This document shows, in pieces, positions 36,801 through 48,998 of a stretch of DNA of 64,000 nucleotides. The notes below the pieces were generated by a model. It had not been told where the DNA came from. It was given only the letters and a program-made list of their open reading frames with translations, and made no database searches. The stretch comes from Campylorhamphus procurvoides. Lineage: Eukaryota > Chordata > Aves > Passeriformes > Dendrocolaptidae. A program made the position numbers and the translations under genes. The stretch's first letter is position 1, and every line of letters begins with the position of its first letter. The stretch spans positions 244,977 through 308,976 of the forward strand of contig WBMV01008570.1 in NCBI GenBank assembly GCA_013396655.1. The letters are read 5' to 3'.

Positions 36801-39544
36801 AGAGAGGTATGCATGAACAGATGCTAAGTGGTAATCAAATACCTTTTCTAACAGTTGTGGTAGATACTCTCTGAATGCTGAAGTGTCTTGCTGTCCTTAA
36901 ACAATTTAGAACAAGAAGGTAATTTAAAAAATGGAGACTACTGAAAGTGACACAAAAGCTAATATTATATTTTTGAAAATTGCATGTTATATATTTATTA
37001 TGTGTGAGTGAATGATTCTGACAGAAAAAAATAGCCCTAATCTTAATAAACCCTAGATCAAATATGCTACATTTTTTTCTTAATATACTAAAATTGCTAA
37101 ATTAGAAAATCTTTCCTTACTCTCCCCAGTTTTTCTGTGAAGGTTTTCCTAAAATTTTTGCATAGCATTAGAAAACCCTCACTGCATTCTAAACAATGGC
37201 TGCTTAAAGAGAAATCTGATGAACAACCAGTAATAAACAAAAAGAAATGCTGAAAGGCAGAACACACCTAAAAATTATATAAATTCTTAATATAACCAAA
37301 ACTCAGTTTGCCAATTCACTTCCCACTTAGTCTCGGCAGTGCAAAGATTAGCAACAAATTTAAAAGCAACATAAATTAGGAACATGCTCTCAGTCAATAT
37401 GGGGAAAAAAAAAAGCCCTTGAATATTAAAAAAAAACTCACCTTAAGAGAAGAGATATACAAGAAGGAGGTAGCTGCTACATTGCACACCAAAAAGGAGT
37501 TGGGCCTATAGCATATGTAAGCAATATGCACAAAGCCATCTTTGGCTGCTTGCAGAAAAGAGGCAGGGGTGCTGTAGGAAGATACCACAGAATCCTTATA
37601 TGGAAAGAAGACAGTGTGGCACAGCATGCAAAGCAGGATGAATTAAATGTGCTGATTAAATGAACAGCTTGCTTTTTGTACTTCACTGAAGTTCAAAGCT
37701 TTCTAGCCAACCACTCGGAGCATACCTAGCAATCAAATAAATGACTTATGTTAAAAAACCATTATGCAGAGAAACAATAGGCAATGCAAAATTGATCTTT
37801 ATAGGCCTCTATCCCTCACCTTTGTTCAGGGTTTTAAAAAGAATACATAATACTTTTTAATGCAGGTATAAATGCTAGAGGCTGGGGGAAGACACACACA
37901 CCCACTGCTATACCACTCTAGTAGGAAATTGAGGAAAATTCCCTCTCTCCTGATCCCTGAAAGACAGTACAGATTCCCCCTCCCCCAAATTATACCTCAG
38001 ACATGCTGGATATTTGTTCCTTGTGTGCATATCTTTAGCTACGGAATTTATGGTCAGTGTTGCATGCCCTGCTAAATTTAAGTCTGCAAGCAGCAGGACA
38101 CCAGGGCTCTAACCCTGATTGCAACATTTTAATGCTCACTGCAAATCCATGTCAGGGAGTAAGGTGGCAGAGTAAGGACTCATTATGAGGAGCAAGTCTA
38201 ACCTTTGATCAGAGCAGTCAAAGGAAAAGCAAACACATCATAACTTTTAATTCTCAAACTTAGGATAAGAGGAAAAGAAGCATTTTTTATTTTTAATCTG
38301 AAGCATTGCTGTATAAATCAGTGACATATGCTGACTGTAGCATTATAGCAGATTTTAGATTGGTCCAGTTTGGTTTATTTGCAATGTTTGTTTGCTGTGG
38401 CACTTCAAAGTATTTTCAAAGAAAGAACATCTAGAATTTGGAGTCATGCTGTTCTGAGCTATGAATTTGGGTGTTGAGTTTTACTAAACAAGCTTCGTTG
38501 TTCAAGAGTCAATCAATATGTATTTATGAGTCTATTTCCAGATTGACAATTAGAATATTCACATAATGGTTGGAGCTATGCTCTGCTTGATGTTTCACAG
38601 ATATATTAAATGCATTCAAACACTAAACTATCCCTCTTTCTAATCTGGCCCACAAGATACTCTCATTTTCAGGGCTTCATAAGGGTCTTCAGCATAGTTG
38701 TGATATTTGGACATCAAACATCCACATATTTGAGTTTGAAATGATCTTCACATGATCTGGCTCATTCTTTCCATATGAAAGAAAAAAATGGGAAAAATGC
38801 TGGTTTTTCTCTGAAATGCCAGACAATTTCTTCCGGTTGGAATACTTCTGTACAAAACTCCTCACGTTTCTCATATATCAAGATGTTACCAAACCTCACC
38901 TCTGCCTTGCTGATAACTGAAGCCTGGAGGAGCAACACGTGTCGCTATTGGAATAGTAACCTCCACACATTCTCCCAAGTTGTCCTTTGTAAAAAAACCC
39001 CAGCATTGCATTATTGTCCTTTAAATCTCCGTTGATTAACAACATGTGTAGTGATGTCTCTGTTCAATGAACAGCCAGCTGGGATGCTGGGAATGGAGTT
39101 ATTACTCTAATTCTTACTCTGTCACTGGCATCCTATGTTTCATTGTGTTACCTTATTTCTTTTTTCTGTTCACACTTTACTCATACTCTTTTGATCAGGC
39201 TTTTTTTTTTAAATTTTACATACAGTGATTAACATAATGGTATGTCACATATTCAATCAGCCTTGACAATAACAAAGGCAGCTGCAAACACTGAAGAAAA
39301 GGCCAAAGACTAAGCCATGCAGCAGGTTAGAGCAAGGTACATGGGATTACAATATAGTATTGGTTTGTAGCTGTCTTGTTCTTGGGGCCAAGATATGACC
39401 AAGAAAGGAAACAAAAAACAGATATAGATACAGGAGTAAGATGGGGGAGTTTTAGGTATTTATGCAGTCTGGCTTTTGCTTGCTTCTGCTGTGTTCAGGG
39501 AAACAGGACACTGCATGTGTATTTGTAAATGAAATAGATATGTA

Positions 39545-40364
39545 ACACTTCTCCATGGACACCCCCTTGATGCAGGGGAGAAGTTTACATGCCCTTATGA
39601 GATCACGAGCTGTGTTGGTTGTGGTGGTATATGCCTCCAGTAGGGTCTCCCACACCAGTCAGGTCTCAATTGAAGGGTCAGACAAAGTGTGTCCACGGGC
39701 AGGTTGGGCTCGCAAGCTCCCCAGCAACCACCCTAGGAGAAGGACAACTCTAACTCCAAACCCAGGCAGATGGAGCTTGCTTAGCCCTGTAAGGCCATCC
39801 ATCTGAGAGAAGGATACTCTAACTAAACCTACGTCCTGAGGACTTCATTGCCACTGTCCAAGCTCGCTTGGCCCTGGCAGATGAACCTTAGGGGTAAAGG
39901 GTGGGGCCAGTTCTGCACACGGTGCACCTCACCTAAAAAATCCATAGCTCAGGCTCTGGGGATCCCAGAGCCTCTCACACACGCAAAGCCCTGTAGGGAC
40001 AAGTGAGGGACGAAACGGCAGGTGATGAGGTGCACTGGAAGCCACAGCCCCGACCCTGCATGCAGGCGGTTCAGGACATTGGTCGCTCAAGACTGACCTG
40101 GAGATGACAGTCTGGTTTGGCAGCATCTTGAATGACCAAGCAGCCTTTTCCAAGGAGAGCACTGCTTGCTCCACATGGAGAGGGGCCTAGAAAAGGTGGC
40201 CTAACCAAAGCTCATCTCCACCCTTTACCCGCGGTTGGTTTGCCGTGGCCAATGGGCATCTTCCTTGCGGTCAAACAAAAACAAACCCTAAAAGACAAAG
40301 GCATATTCCTTCCTCCAAAGGTGTGTCCAAATTAACAGTTGCATGTTGGAACATCAGAACCATG
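39545..40364 (+). mobile_element. RTE-like LINE 5' end, cut off at the endonuclease start
   Basis: This is an abrupt GC- and CpG-richer block of about 800 bp. Its last part reads KLTVACWNIRTM (40329-40364). That is the usual opening of the apurinic-endonuclease domain of LINE open reading frames, where the A-x-W-N-x-R-T pattern carries a catalytic-site Asn. The rest of the endonuclease and all of the reverse transcriptase are missing; after about 40365 the sequence no longer reads as an endonuclease. The upstream part looks like a LINE 5' UTR. The combination suggests an RTE-clade element such as those called AviRTE in some birds, but the clade is inferred and a CR1- or L2-like origin is possible. 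The frame from 40245 is closed by a stop near 40448. Confidence 0.5.
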
Positions 40365-41956
40365 TTTTGCCTTGCCAGTAGTGCTGATGGAGACTTTCCG
40401 CTGTGCCTTTTTCAATTGGACTTGCCTATCTTGCACGGGCCTTCTTAGCCACCATTGTGCTTGTAGCAAATGTGGGTAGAGCCCTTGCAAATCTTTGTTC
40501 ACAAAGCCTAGCCATGATGATGAGATACGTAACAAATTTCTGCATCCTAGAGAACAGTTGTGCTAAAGGCCGCATATCACCTATACAGGGTGTTGATGTA
40601 GGCATCATAGAGCACATATACAGACACACCCCAATTCAAAGCATTCTGATGTGCATTCAGAATGTAAGTCCTTTAAGTTTACTGTATTTTTAAGGATGCT
40701 ATGTACAATTCTATAAGGACAAATAGAATAGCATTTCTTTTGCACAAAAACTATGAAAGTAAGTTTGTACTCAGCTGAAGTACTCTGAAGAAATATATAA
40801 AGCTTAGTAATTGTTTTCCTCTTAGTTGTGAACCTGTTGGTTGACACAGTTTATTTGGACTGTTAAAATTTTGAAACTTTTAAAAGGAGTTTGAGGATCT
40901 GGACACATGAAAACCCAGTTGCCTTGCTACTTTTCCTAATGGAGGTTTAATCTAACAGATTAAACATGATGCCTCTCAGATATTTACACCCAAAGCAGTA
41001 TATAGGCTTATCTGACATTGAAATGTGGTTCTGGGTGTGAGCTCGTTGAGCTGCTGTTTTGTTTTGTTGAGTTGTTTATAGCAGCAATATGAAGCAGGAG
41101 CACTTAAAGATAGGTGATGCAGCGAAGTAACACCTCAGGCTGTTGCAGAAATTTGTGTATTAAACAAAAGTTTATGTAAAGTACAAGCCCTAAAATATAA
41201 TTAAACAATAAGAGCTGGCTGAGAGACAAAGAGAAAAAGAAAAACAATATTTATTTTGGTGAAAAAAGCAGCAATGCCTCCAATTTTACTGTGAAACAGT
41301 AAAAATAACATTCTGAAAAACAAAGTTAAATGAGAACACTTGGAAAATACATGTTAGGTAGTCAGGGTGGAAGATACCTGAAAAAATTCCGCAGGAATAA
41401 AGGAATCAAAAATGAATGGACAGGGTTACAGCTCCTAAAATTTACTGTTGATAAATTTAAAACATGCTTATTAGAAGGGATAATCTGTTAGATAATTCTT
41501 CTCTAATGAAGTCTAAATTAACTACAATCACTTAGGAAACATCTCAAGTGTCATTGCAAGCTGCTTAAATGAAAACCAGTGCTCAATATGCAGCAATAGT
41601 TAAATAACCAACTGAAATGTTGGCTGCATGCATAACACAACTGAGGAGAATACTGAAAAATTCTTCTTGTCCAAGGTTATTAGCCAATTTCATGGTTTTG
41701 TAGGTAGGGTTCTTTTGTGGGTTTCTCTTGGTCTATTTATTTTTTTCCTTTTTGCAGGAGATTACAGCACGTATCTTGGATGCAGTTTCTTTACATATAA
41801 ACAATGGGCTCAAAGCTGAGGTAACAATAGGAACTATAGGAGATATTAATTTTTCTAACAGTTCTCAAATGTCATAAACCTATACCCAAAAGAAATCCCT
41901 GCACAAAGAACTACTTGCATTTTCTTGAAGGAGCACACTTCATGTTTGGAGGTTTA

Positions 41957-41995
41957 CTTTTGTTGTCGTTGTTTTTGTTGTTGTTTTTGTTTTGT
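41957..41995 (+). repeat. GTT/T-rich simple repeat
   Basis: Irregular GTT and GTTTTT units are present, with a single TCG interruption. Confidence 0.65.
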
Positions 41996-42128
41996 CTGTT
42001 TCTGTATTCTGTCTCTAAATATATAGACTAAGCCCAATCTTACATAAACTGAGACATTTGCAGTACAAAGGAGCAGTAACTCCAATACATAGATTTTTTT
42101 TTGCAGAAGCTTGCTTGGTACAATATGC

Positions 42129-42158
42129 TCAGTTCCAGTCCCTCTGGCACAGAAATGT
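42129..42158 (+). repeat. 30-bp exact repeat, copy 1
   Basis: The 30 bases beginning tcagttccagtcc and ending cacagaaatgt are identical to 43942-43971, in the same orientation, 1,813 bp apart. This copy is not within recognisable CR1 sequence. Confidence 0.85.
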
Positions 42159-43587
42159 ATAAATACAACCAGCCTTGTTGCATTTGTCCTACAAACAGGA
42201 CTTGAGAAAAAGCACACTGTATTACTGTATGACATGGAAATTGGAAATTTTATGTCCTGTGAACTGTCAGTGTTCTACGTACCTAAATGAAATTGTTGCT
42301 ACATTTACATTTATTTTTGGTCCAGACAAATGAATTTATTAGTTTCACTGACACAAGCATGTCGTATTCACTCTGCAAATCTGCTCAGTTTCAAGTTCTC
42401 AAAATGTACTAAAAATTATTCTGTTGCCTTGTAGTGGACTGAATAAGTGACTAAACTACAGCTGCCTGGTACTTGGATGAAAGGCTATCCTGGGGTTTCA
42501 GGTATCTTAACTGCAAGCCAGAGTTCTGACCAGTTTAGAGCACCTAAACACAAGCCAAAAGTCTTCCTTCAGTTTATTGGAACTGACAGATGGAAATAAC
42601 GAAAAGATCAACTTTATTTAATATGTAGCAGATGGAAGTCAAACAACAATAATTACATAATGCATATAAGACAAAATTGTCAAAAAACAAAAAGTATTTA
42701 AAAATATTTTTTCCAGACCTCAGCCTTTTACACAAAATGAATTCTTTTATTCATATTCTACATGTAATTTTTTCCAATACATCTGATAAAAATTGTCATT
42801 TAAAAATGGAGATATCTGCTTGGGTACAGTATTAAGTAAATCAAGGTCTTCTGACAAATATAGAAAATAGGAAAAATTTTAATTCTGCTATACCCAAGTA
42901 GTTCTTACAAAAAAACCCCCAAAGCACTGGAGGAACAAGTTTGCAAATAATTGCATATTAATAGAAAAGGCTGTTTAACAGTCTTTGAATCCATGCATGG
43001 CAGAAAAATGGCGTTCTCTGAAAATGTTAGGAAGAAGAGCCTGAACAATTTGGCAGGGTAAAAGGGCTAGACATCATGAAGTTAGTCAGTGCCTTCTTCA
43101 GCTGTCTCAGGGTCAGAGAAACAGCCAAATATATCCTGCAGGGATGTGTTCAGTACCAGAATAACATTAGTGTCATTTAAGCAAACAAATTATGTAGTGG
43201 GAGAAGGACTTTCTGATCTAACTGTTGTGTAAGCAGACAAAGTATGTTTTGTTTTTTTCAGCTTGACAGTCCTTCTTTTTATAAATATTTGTAACCATAT
43301 TGTGCATTTTAAACATATCTGTTTGTATCCTGCTTTGCTGTGGCTTGACTTTAGAGTATTCAGGGCAATCCAATATACACTGAGTGATTCAATAAAATTA
43401 ACACCTTTATATATTGATGACTCTCTACTTATGCCTTTAGACTACCACAGTTAGAACAACACTTGTACCATTCCCTGTGCATGCTGGAAATTTTGGGGGC
43501 TGATTTCTATATAAAAGTGAAGGATTTTCTCAGACCTCCGCATTTTTCAATTTGGATAATATAAATGATTCTACTAATTTTGCAAAG

Positions 43588-44187
43588 AATCATAGAATGT
43601 TTTTGTTTGGAAGCAATCTTAAAGATTCTCTTGTTTTAACTCCCCTGCTAGGGACAGGGAGACCTTCCACTACATCAGGTTGGTCAAAGCCTCACCCAGC
43701 CTGGCTTTGAACACTGCTGGGGACAGGACATCCACAACATCTCTGGAAAACCTATTCCAGTGTCTCAGCAAGTTCACAGTAAAGAATTTCCTCCTAATAT
43801 CTTATATAAATCTCCCTATTTTATTTTAGAATTACTTCCTCTTGTCTTGTCACTATGTGACCTTGTAAAAAATTGCTCTTCTGCTTTTTTATAGGACCCC
43901 TTTATGCACTGCAAGGCTGCTAAAAGGTCTTGCTGGAACATTCAGTTCCAGTCCCTCTGGCACAGAAATGTGATTCTCCAGGATCTCCAGGATGAAAAAC
44001 TGCAGCTCTTAGCTTCTCCTCATAGCAGAGGTGCTTCAGCCTCCTGCTCATCTCAGTAGAGCAGAGTAGAGGGGCAGAATCACCTCTCTTTCCCTGCTGG
44101 CCACACTGCTTTTGATGCAGCCCAGGAGACATTTGGCTTTCTGGGCTGCAAGTGCATATGGCTGGGTCAAGTCCAGCTTTTCATCTA
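43588..44187 (-). mobile_element. CR1 LINE 3'-end fragment, minus orientation
   Basis: The plus strand begins with aatcatagaatg, the reverse complement of the CR1 3' terminus, and continues through the usual antisense CR1 landmarks: 'ccttccactacatcaggttg', 'attccagtgtctcagc', 'taaagaatttcctcctaat' and, near the far end, 'gcagcccaggagaca'. The element is 5'-truncated and old, with internal losses in the C-terminal reverse-transcriptase region. A 30-bp sequence foreign to CR1 at 43942-43971 interrupts it. It lies head-to-head with the next CR1. Confidence 0.85.
43942..43971 (+). repeat. 30-bp exact repeat, copy 2, inside a CR1 fragment
   Basis: It is identical to 42129-42158. It sits where CR1 elements normally continue directly from the 'aaggtct' segment to the 'ctccagg' segment, so it looks inserted. 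Confidence 0.8.
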
Positions 44188-44235
44188 TGAAAGAATATGT
44201 GAAGAATATCTGCTAATATAACAAAAAAAAAATCT

Positions 44236-45257
44236 CTCTAAATTGGATGGATTTGAGGAATAGGCTGTTAGATGGATAAGAAATTTGTTGGATGGTTGCA
44301 TCCAGTGGTTAGTGGTCAGTGGCTCAGAGTCCCAATGGACATTAGTGGCAAGTGGTGTCCCTTATGGGTCTATACTGGGACCAGTGTTATTTAATGTCTT
44401 CGTTAATGACACAGACAAAAGGATCAAGTGTGCCCTCAGCAAATTTGTTGATGATACCAAGCTGAGAAGTGTGGTTGATACACCTGAAGGATGGGATACC
44501 ATCCAGAGGGACCTGGGCAAGCTCAAGAAGTGGGCCAATAGAAACATCATGAGGTTTATTAAGACCAAATGCAAGGTGCTGCACCTGATTTAGGTCAACT
44601 CCAAGTATCAGTCCAGGCTGGGGAATGAACGGTTTGAGAGCAGCTCTGTTGAGAAGGACTTGGTGGATGAAAGGCTGGACATGGCCCAGCAATGTGCCCT
44701 TGCAGCCCAGAAAGCCAGTCGTATCCAGAGCTGTATCAAAAAGCAGTGTGGGTAGCAGTTCGAGGGAGGTGATTGTGCCCCTCTACTCTGCTCTGGTGAG
44801 ATCCCACCTGGAGCACTGCATTCAGCTCTGGGTTCCCCAGCAGAGGAAGGAAATTGGCCTGTTGGAGTGAGTCCAGAGGAGGCCACCAAGATGACTAGAG
44901 TGATGGAACACCNACACCTCTCATAAGAGGAAAAGCTAAGAGAATTGGATTTCTTCAGCCTGGAAGAGAGACTTTTTAACAAGAGTATGTAGTGACAAGG
45001 GTGAATGGCTTCAAACTAAAAGTGAGTACGTTTAGATTAGATATCAGGGGAAAATTCTTTACTGTGAGGGTGGAAAGACACTGTAACAGGTTGCTCAGAG
45101 AAGCTGTAGATGCTCTAACCCTGGAAATGTTCAAGGACAGGTTGAATGGAACTCTGAGCAACTGGGTCTAGTGAAAGGATTCCCTGTTCACGGTGGCAGG
45201 GTGTGAACTAGATGGTCTGAAAGGTCCTTTCCAACCCAAACTATTCTATGTTTCTAT
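44236..45257 (+). mobile_element. CR1 LINE fragment with remnant of the reverse transcriptase C-terminal region
   Basis: This is a 5'-truncated CR1 of about 1 kb on the plus strand. Between 44350 and 44593 one frame still reads through the reverse-transcriptase region: the GSILGPVLFNVFVND segment, then KFVDDTKL. In the second segment the catalytic-site motif appears as FVDD where CR1 normally has FADD. A stop follows near 44593 and later parts are in shifted frames (for example a segment around 44625-44870). The 3' end has the CR1 ending 'ggtcctttccaacccaaac' plus 'attctatg'. The element is inactive. It contains an N at 44913. Confidence 0.9.
44913..44913. other. Single N inside the CR1 fragment
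   Basis: One undetermined base. No duplicated flanks were seen. Confidence 0.9.
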
Positions 45258-46359
45258 TATAAGATTTAGTGGTTAGGATCTTTTCACAGTAAAAATTGCA
45301 TTTTTTTTTAAACAGCAGATAAAATGACTCTCAGTCACTCAGGCAAACAGTTGTCTGTTGAGAAATCAAATACAGCAGAGTTGATGTTTGTGTCTCTGAA
45401 GACATCAATCTGTCCCTAATTTAGGTAGCACATCATGGGAATTCTGGTGTAGCTTAGCGGAAGGGCTTAGGTCTCCAGTTTGTATTCCAGAGTAGCCAAA
45501 TAGTGGGAGAATATACCCACAAACTAACTGCATTTGCCTTTAAGTGATTGGCGATAAGCAGAAAGGTGTTTTTCATGCAACAAAGCTATGAGTATCTACC
45601 TAAGACCTGGTTCAATAGGAATATGGTTCTTACAGGGAGCAAGAGTTACATCTCCCACAATTTTGGGGAAATATAAAAATGAGAAAATTCAAATAAAAAT
45701 TCTATTATTAGCTTAACAGCATTATTAGATTAGAAATAAGCTGGAATTCATCTGGATTGATGTCGTGAGGAAGTCCAGGTGTTCAGAAGCTTGTATTTCA
45801 TACCTTATTTGTTCTTTATAATAAAGACTAGTTTTCATGCTTAGTGCAAGATTAATAATAGGAGAGAAATGCATGTCAAAATACCAAAGATGTTAATGAA
45901 TGTTCAGGAAATTTACACGCATAATAAGGTCAGCAGAGCTTGACTCTTCCTAGTAATCTCTAAACTATTAACAATTATCTTTGAGCACTTGTGGAGTAGA
46001 CACCCAAGAATTCAAACACAGGAAAGCTTAGATTATACTAAAAAAGAGATTAAAAGCAGAAGCTGAGGAATTACAGACCAATAAGTGCACTTAATGCCTG
46101 AAAATACCTGAGCAGCTACCTGGCTCCTTAAGTATAAGTTCATAAGACTTGGCCACCATAGATATGCTACTGACATTGTTACATCACTAACAAAGACTGT
46201 CAGGCCAATTTGGTTGCCTTCATTGATAGTCTAAATTACCTGGCAGGTAAGAGGGAAAAATGAATGAGAATCCTCTTGATTTTAGTGAGGTTCTTATAAA
46301 GCAGCAAAGGAAATATGCAGAAGAGGTACTGAAAAAACCCCAAACTTAAAACTTGTTCT
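45258..46359. other. Non-coding region between CR1 fragments
   Basis: I see no exon. The part after about 46120 may be the more decayed upstream portion of the CR1 remnant that becomes recognisable at 46360. Confidence 0.5.
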
Positions 46360-46640
46360 CATTTTAGCTATGAATGATTCACTGAAGCTAGAAAGGTATT
46401 CTGAACTTGGGGTGTCAATGAGATTCTATTTGCTGCTGTATTAATGACTTGGATGACAGAATAAGGAAAATGCTGATCAATTCTGAAGACACCAAGCTAG
46501 AGAGAAGTATTTACAAGAGCTTCAGGGACTGGTGTTAGAATTTTAAGTGGTTTTGTTAGACTTGATGGAGCAATCAATGAGTTGGAATTTAATACAGATG
46601 AGTGCAACATGCTACCTACTAGAAGAAGAGAGCTAATGTG
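46360..46640 (+). mobile_element. Old, strongly diverged CR1 LINE remnant
   Basis: The sequence 'ttaatgacttggatgacaga' followed by 'gaagacaccaagctagagag' matches the order of the CR1 reverse-transcriptase region (an N-D-x-D segment followed by a D-D/T-K-L-like segment), but the frame is broken and many bases differ. It is older than the CR1 at 44.2 kb. Confidence 0.5.
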
Positions 46641-47639
46641 CAAGTATGAGCATTGAGATAACTAAAGAAAAGAAGACTGGGGCTGCAGTGACGAAAAACT
46701 GAGACCAGCTTACATGGTGACAAAACAAATCTCATGCCTGGCAAAGTTAAGAGGTACAAAGAACAAGAATTATTAATTATAATCAGGATTTGCAGGACTC
46801 TTGCTACATTTTCATACTATAATTTTGAGAAAAATAAGGAGATTACAGAGGACAGAAACAAGACAGATAAAGAGATTTAGCAACTTGTGAACAAATAATA
46901 AAGTACTGTAATTTTAATTTAGAAAGTGTGGTAGAAGAAACAACATAATAATAGTAGTCTAAGGCTTTAAAAAATCCCCAACAAAATAGAAAGAAAAATA
47001 AATTATTAACTTCAGATGGGACATTTTCATCCTGGATGTCCACAGCTTTTTTACATGACTTCTTCATGGAACAGTGGGCATCTCTAAGTCCCAAAGAAAA
47101 TATAGCAAGGCTAGAATTCAACACTTTTAACTTCAGTCTCTGAAAGCCTAGGCATCCATCTAATTCAGATGCTTTGGTTCCTCCTATAGTCAAAGTAAAG
47201 GCACAGGACCTGGCAGACAGCAGTTCATTCCACTGTATAATGACTTGAAAGTGAATTTCCTCTCCCAGATTCTTATTTCTCTTATTTGATTATAAACAGA
47301 GCCTTGGTCGCAGGCTTAGACTAAAATCTAATTAAATTGAAGATTCTATTATAATGAAGGGCATACTATATTGCTTAATCATTGAAATTTACATGGATCT
47401 GGAGGGTCAAAGACAAATGAACATTGATTATTATGCAACAAGTATAGAAAGTAAACAGGCCTTTAAGAGTTTGAAGTGCTAGATATGAGGAGAGAAAAAA
47501 ATAACTTTGGATAAGATACTTAAAGAGGGATCAAAACACATTATAGCTTAGTATCTTGTTGGAATTCCTCCCTAAAGGCTTGGAGCCACCGTCCTAAACC
47601 TCAGTGAAGATGGTTAACAAAAGAACCAATGCATATGTA
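46641..47639. other. Non-coding region
   Basis: This is AT-rich unique-looking sequence in which I see no gene or clear repeat. A minus-strand open frame at 46843-47193 (116 codons) has no recognisable features. Confidence 0.5.
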
Positions 47640-48180
47640 TATCCTGACATAAAGACTCAGACCAAAGGCCTTTGTTCTGTTCTCCCAGCCTGAGAGAGGG
47701 CGAGGGGAGAAAGACGGTTCGGTGGAGGGGAGTCGCAGGGGGACGGGTTTCTGCGCTTTTTCTGCACAGGTCAGGAGCTCAGTGGCTCGGCGCAGAGGAG
47801 GGAGGACGGGCACACACCGAGTCCAACATCGCTGCAGGACCAGGATTGTGTCTTTTGCTCTCTGACTTCGCCGATCACCCATGGAAACCTGTGGGCACTG
47901 CAGAGACTGCTGTGAGGAAGAGAACATGCCTGTTTTCTACACTGCAGAGACTAGATTGCTGCTGCTTTTGTCATCAACCCCACAGGAGCTGACCCAGAGC
48001 CTGTGCTCCTGCAACCCCTGAGAGAGCAGCCAGCGGCAGAGGCATAACATCACCACTTGCTGTCCATGAATATAACTGCATTTCCCCTTTTTTGAGGGGG
48101 GTAGCCAAAACACCTTTTAACTGTTTGCCTTGTCGTTTAAAGGGTTTGTTACAAACTGTTGTTGTTTGGTTCCTTCTGGA
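47640..48180 (+). mobile_element. LTR-like segment (endogenous retrovirus), boundaries unclear
   Basis: This is an abrupt GC- and CpG-rich block in AT-rich surroundings. Features such as 'aacccctgagagagcagcca', 'cataacatcaccacttgctg', a G run near 48097-48102 and 'gtttggttccttctggagat' leading into a TATATC repeat resemble one family of avian endogenous retroviral LTRs as I remember it. No TG...CA ends or target duplication could be fixed, and the 3' part probably runs into the microsatellite. The assignment rests on resemblance, not on alignment. Confidence 0.45.
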
Positions 48181-48354
48181 GATATATCTATATCTATATC
48201 TATATATAGATACATATATCTATATATATATCTATATATATATATCGATAGATATATGTATTGCGGTTAAGAACTGTTATCCTTTTCATATATACATATA
48301 TTTATATATATATATCTGCTAAGATATATATATATAAATAAGATATATAGATAT
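48181..48354. repeat. (TATATC/TA)n microsatellite region
   Basis: Alternating TATATC, TATA and GATATA units are present, interrupted by about 30 bp of unique sequence near 48260-48288. A perfect 8-bp stem (cttagttc / gaactaag, loop of 7) follows at 48355-48377. Confidence 0.85.
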
Positions 48355-48998
48355 CTTAGTTCTCCCCTTGAACTAAGACAACATACAAAAAAAAAAACCA
48401 AAAAAAAACCAGCAGTGACCTGAGTAATTACCAACAGAAATATTTACTGGTAAACAACAAAACTTCCCTAAAGTAGGAATTTACTGAACATAAAGTACAT
48501 GTTTTATGATTTCTGTATGATCAAGATAATAAGCAGTTTTTAAAATAGCACAATGAATAGGTCTTATGACTTAAATGTTAAAGGCTGTTAAAGAAGACCT
48601 AAAGAAGATATGGCTACCTCAAGAGCCTTAATTAAGTAAAATTTTAAAATAAGTAATTTAAAAATAAATATGCCTAGGTAAATGAATGCATTTTGCATTC
48701 CTGATGATATAAGCAGAAATTACCTATAATGTGTTTTTGCTGATTGTTAAAAGACATTGCACAGAAGAGACAGAGAAATGTGATTTTCGTAAAAGAAACA
48801 TGAATCCACTTCACTGTTTCTTCTTGAACTGTGCACCCTGCACCAAAACTCTGCAGAACTGCCATTACAGACGTAAATGCTTCTGAAAATCACCTTCACT
48901 AGACTTACCCAAAGCACTCTCAAACCTTGATGTTTACTTATGGCAGTGGTTTTCTTCTAATTCTGTCAACAGAAAAATAATTACAACTTCCTCCCTAT

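Larger units (their letters stand above)
31871..39540. other. Non-coding region after the unidentified gene
   Basis: The first few hundred bases may be 3' UTR. Beyond that I see no exon or recognisable mobile element. Two longer open frames, 32391-32819 (142 codons, very rich in Phe and Leu because the strand is T-rich) and 33249-33674 on the minus strand (141 codons), have no domain features and look accidental. A TGGTT repeat lies at 33531-33550 and a single N at 33860. Confidence 0.5.
40365..43587. other. Non-coding region
   Basis: This is mostly AT-rich DNA without a supported exon. The first 260 bases may belong to another insertion: they have short open frames on both strands and somewhat higher GC. 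A GTT-rich simple repeat lies at 41957-41995. A 30-bp sequence at 42129-42158 recurs exactly at 43942-43971. Confidence 0.5.

Noticed and set aside
47601..47992. Overlapping open frames of 106-108 codons on both strands
   Set aside because: They fall in the CpG-rich LTR-like block. The two strands mirror each other and neither shows a domain.
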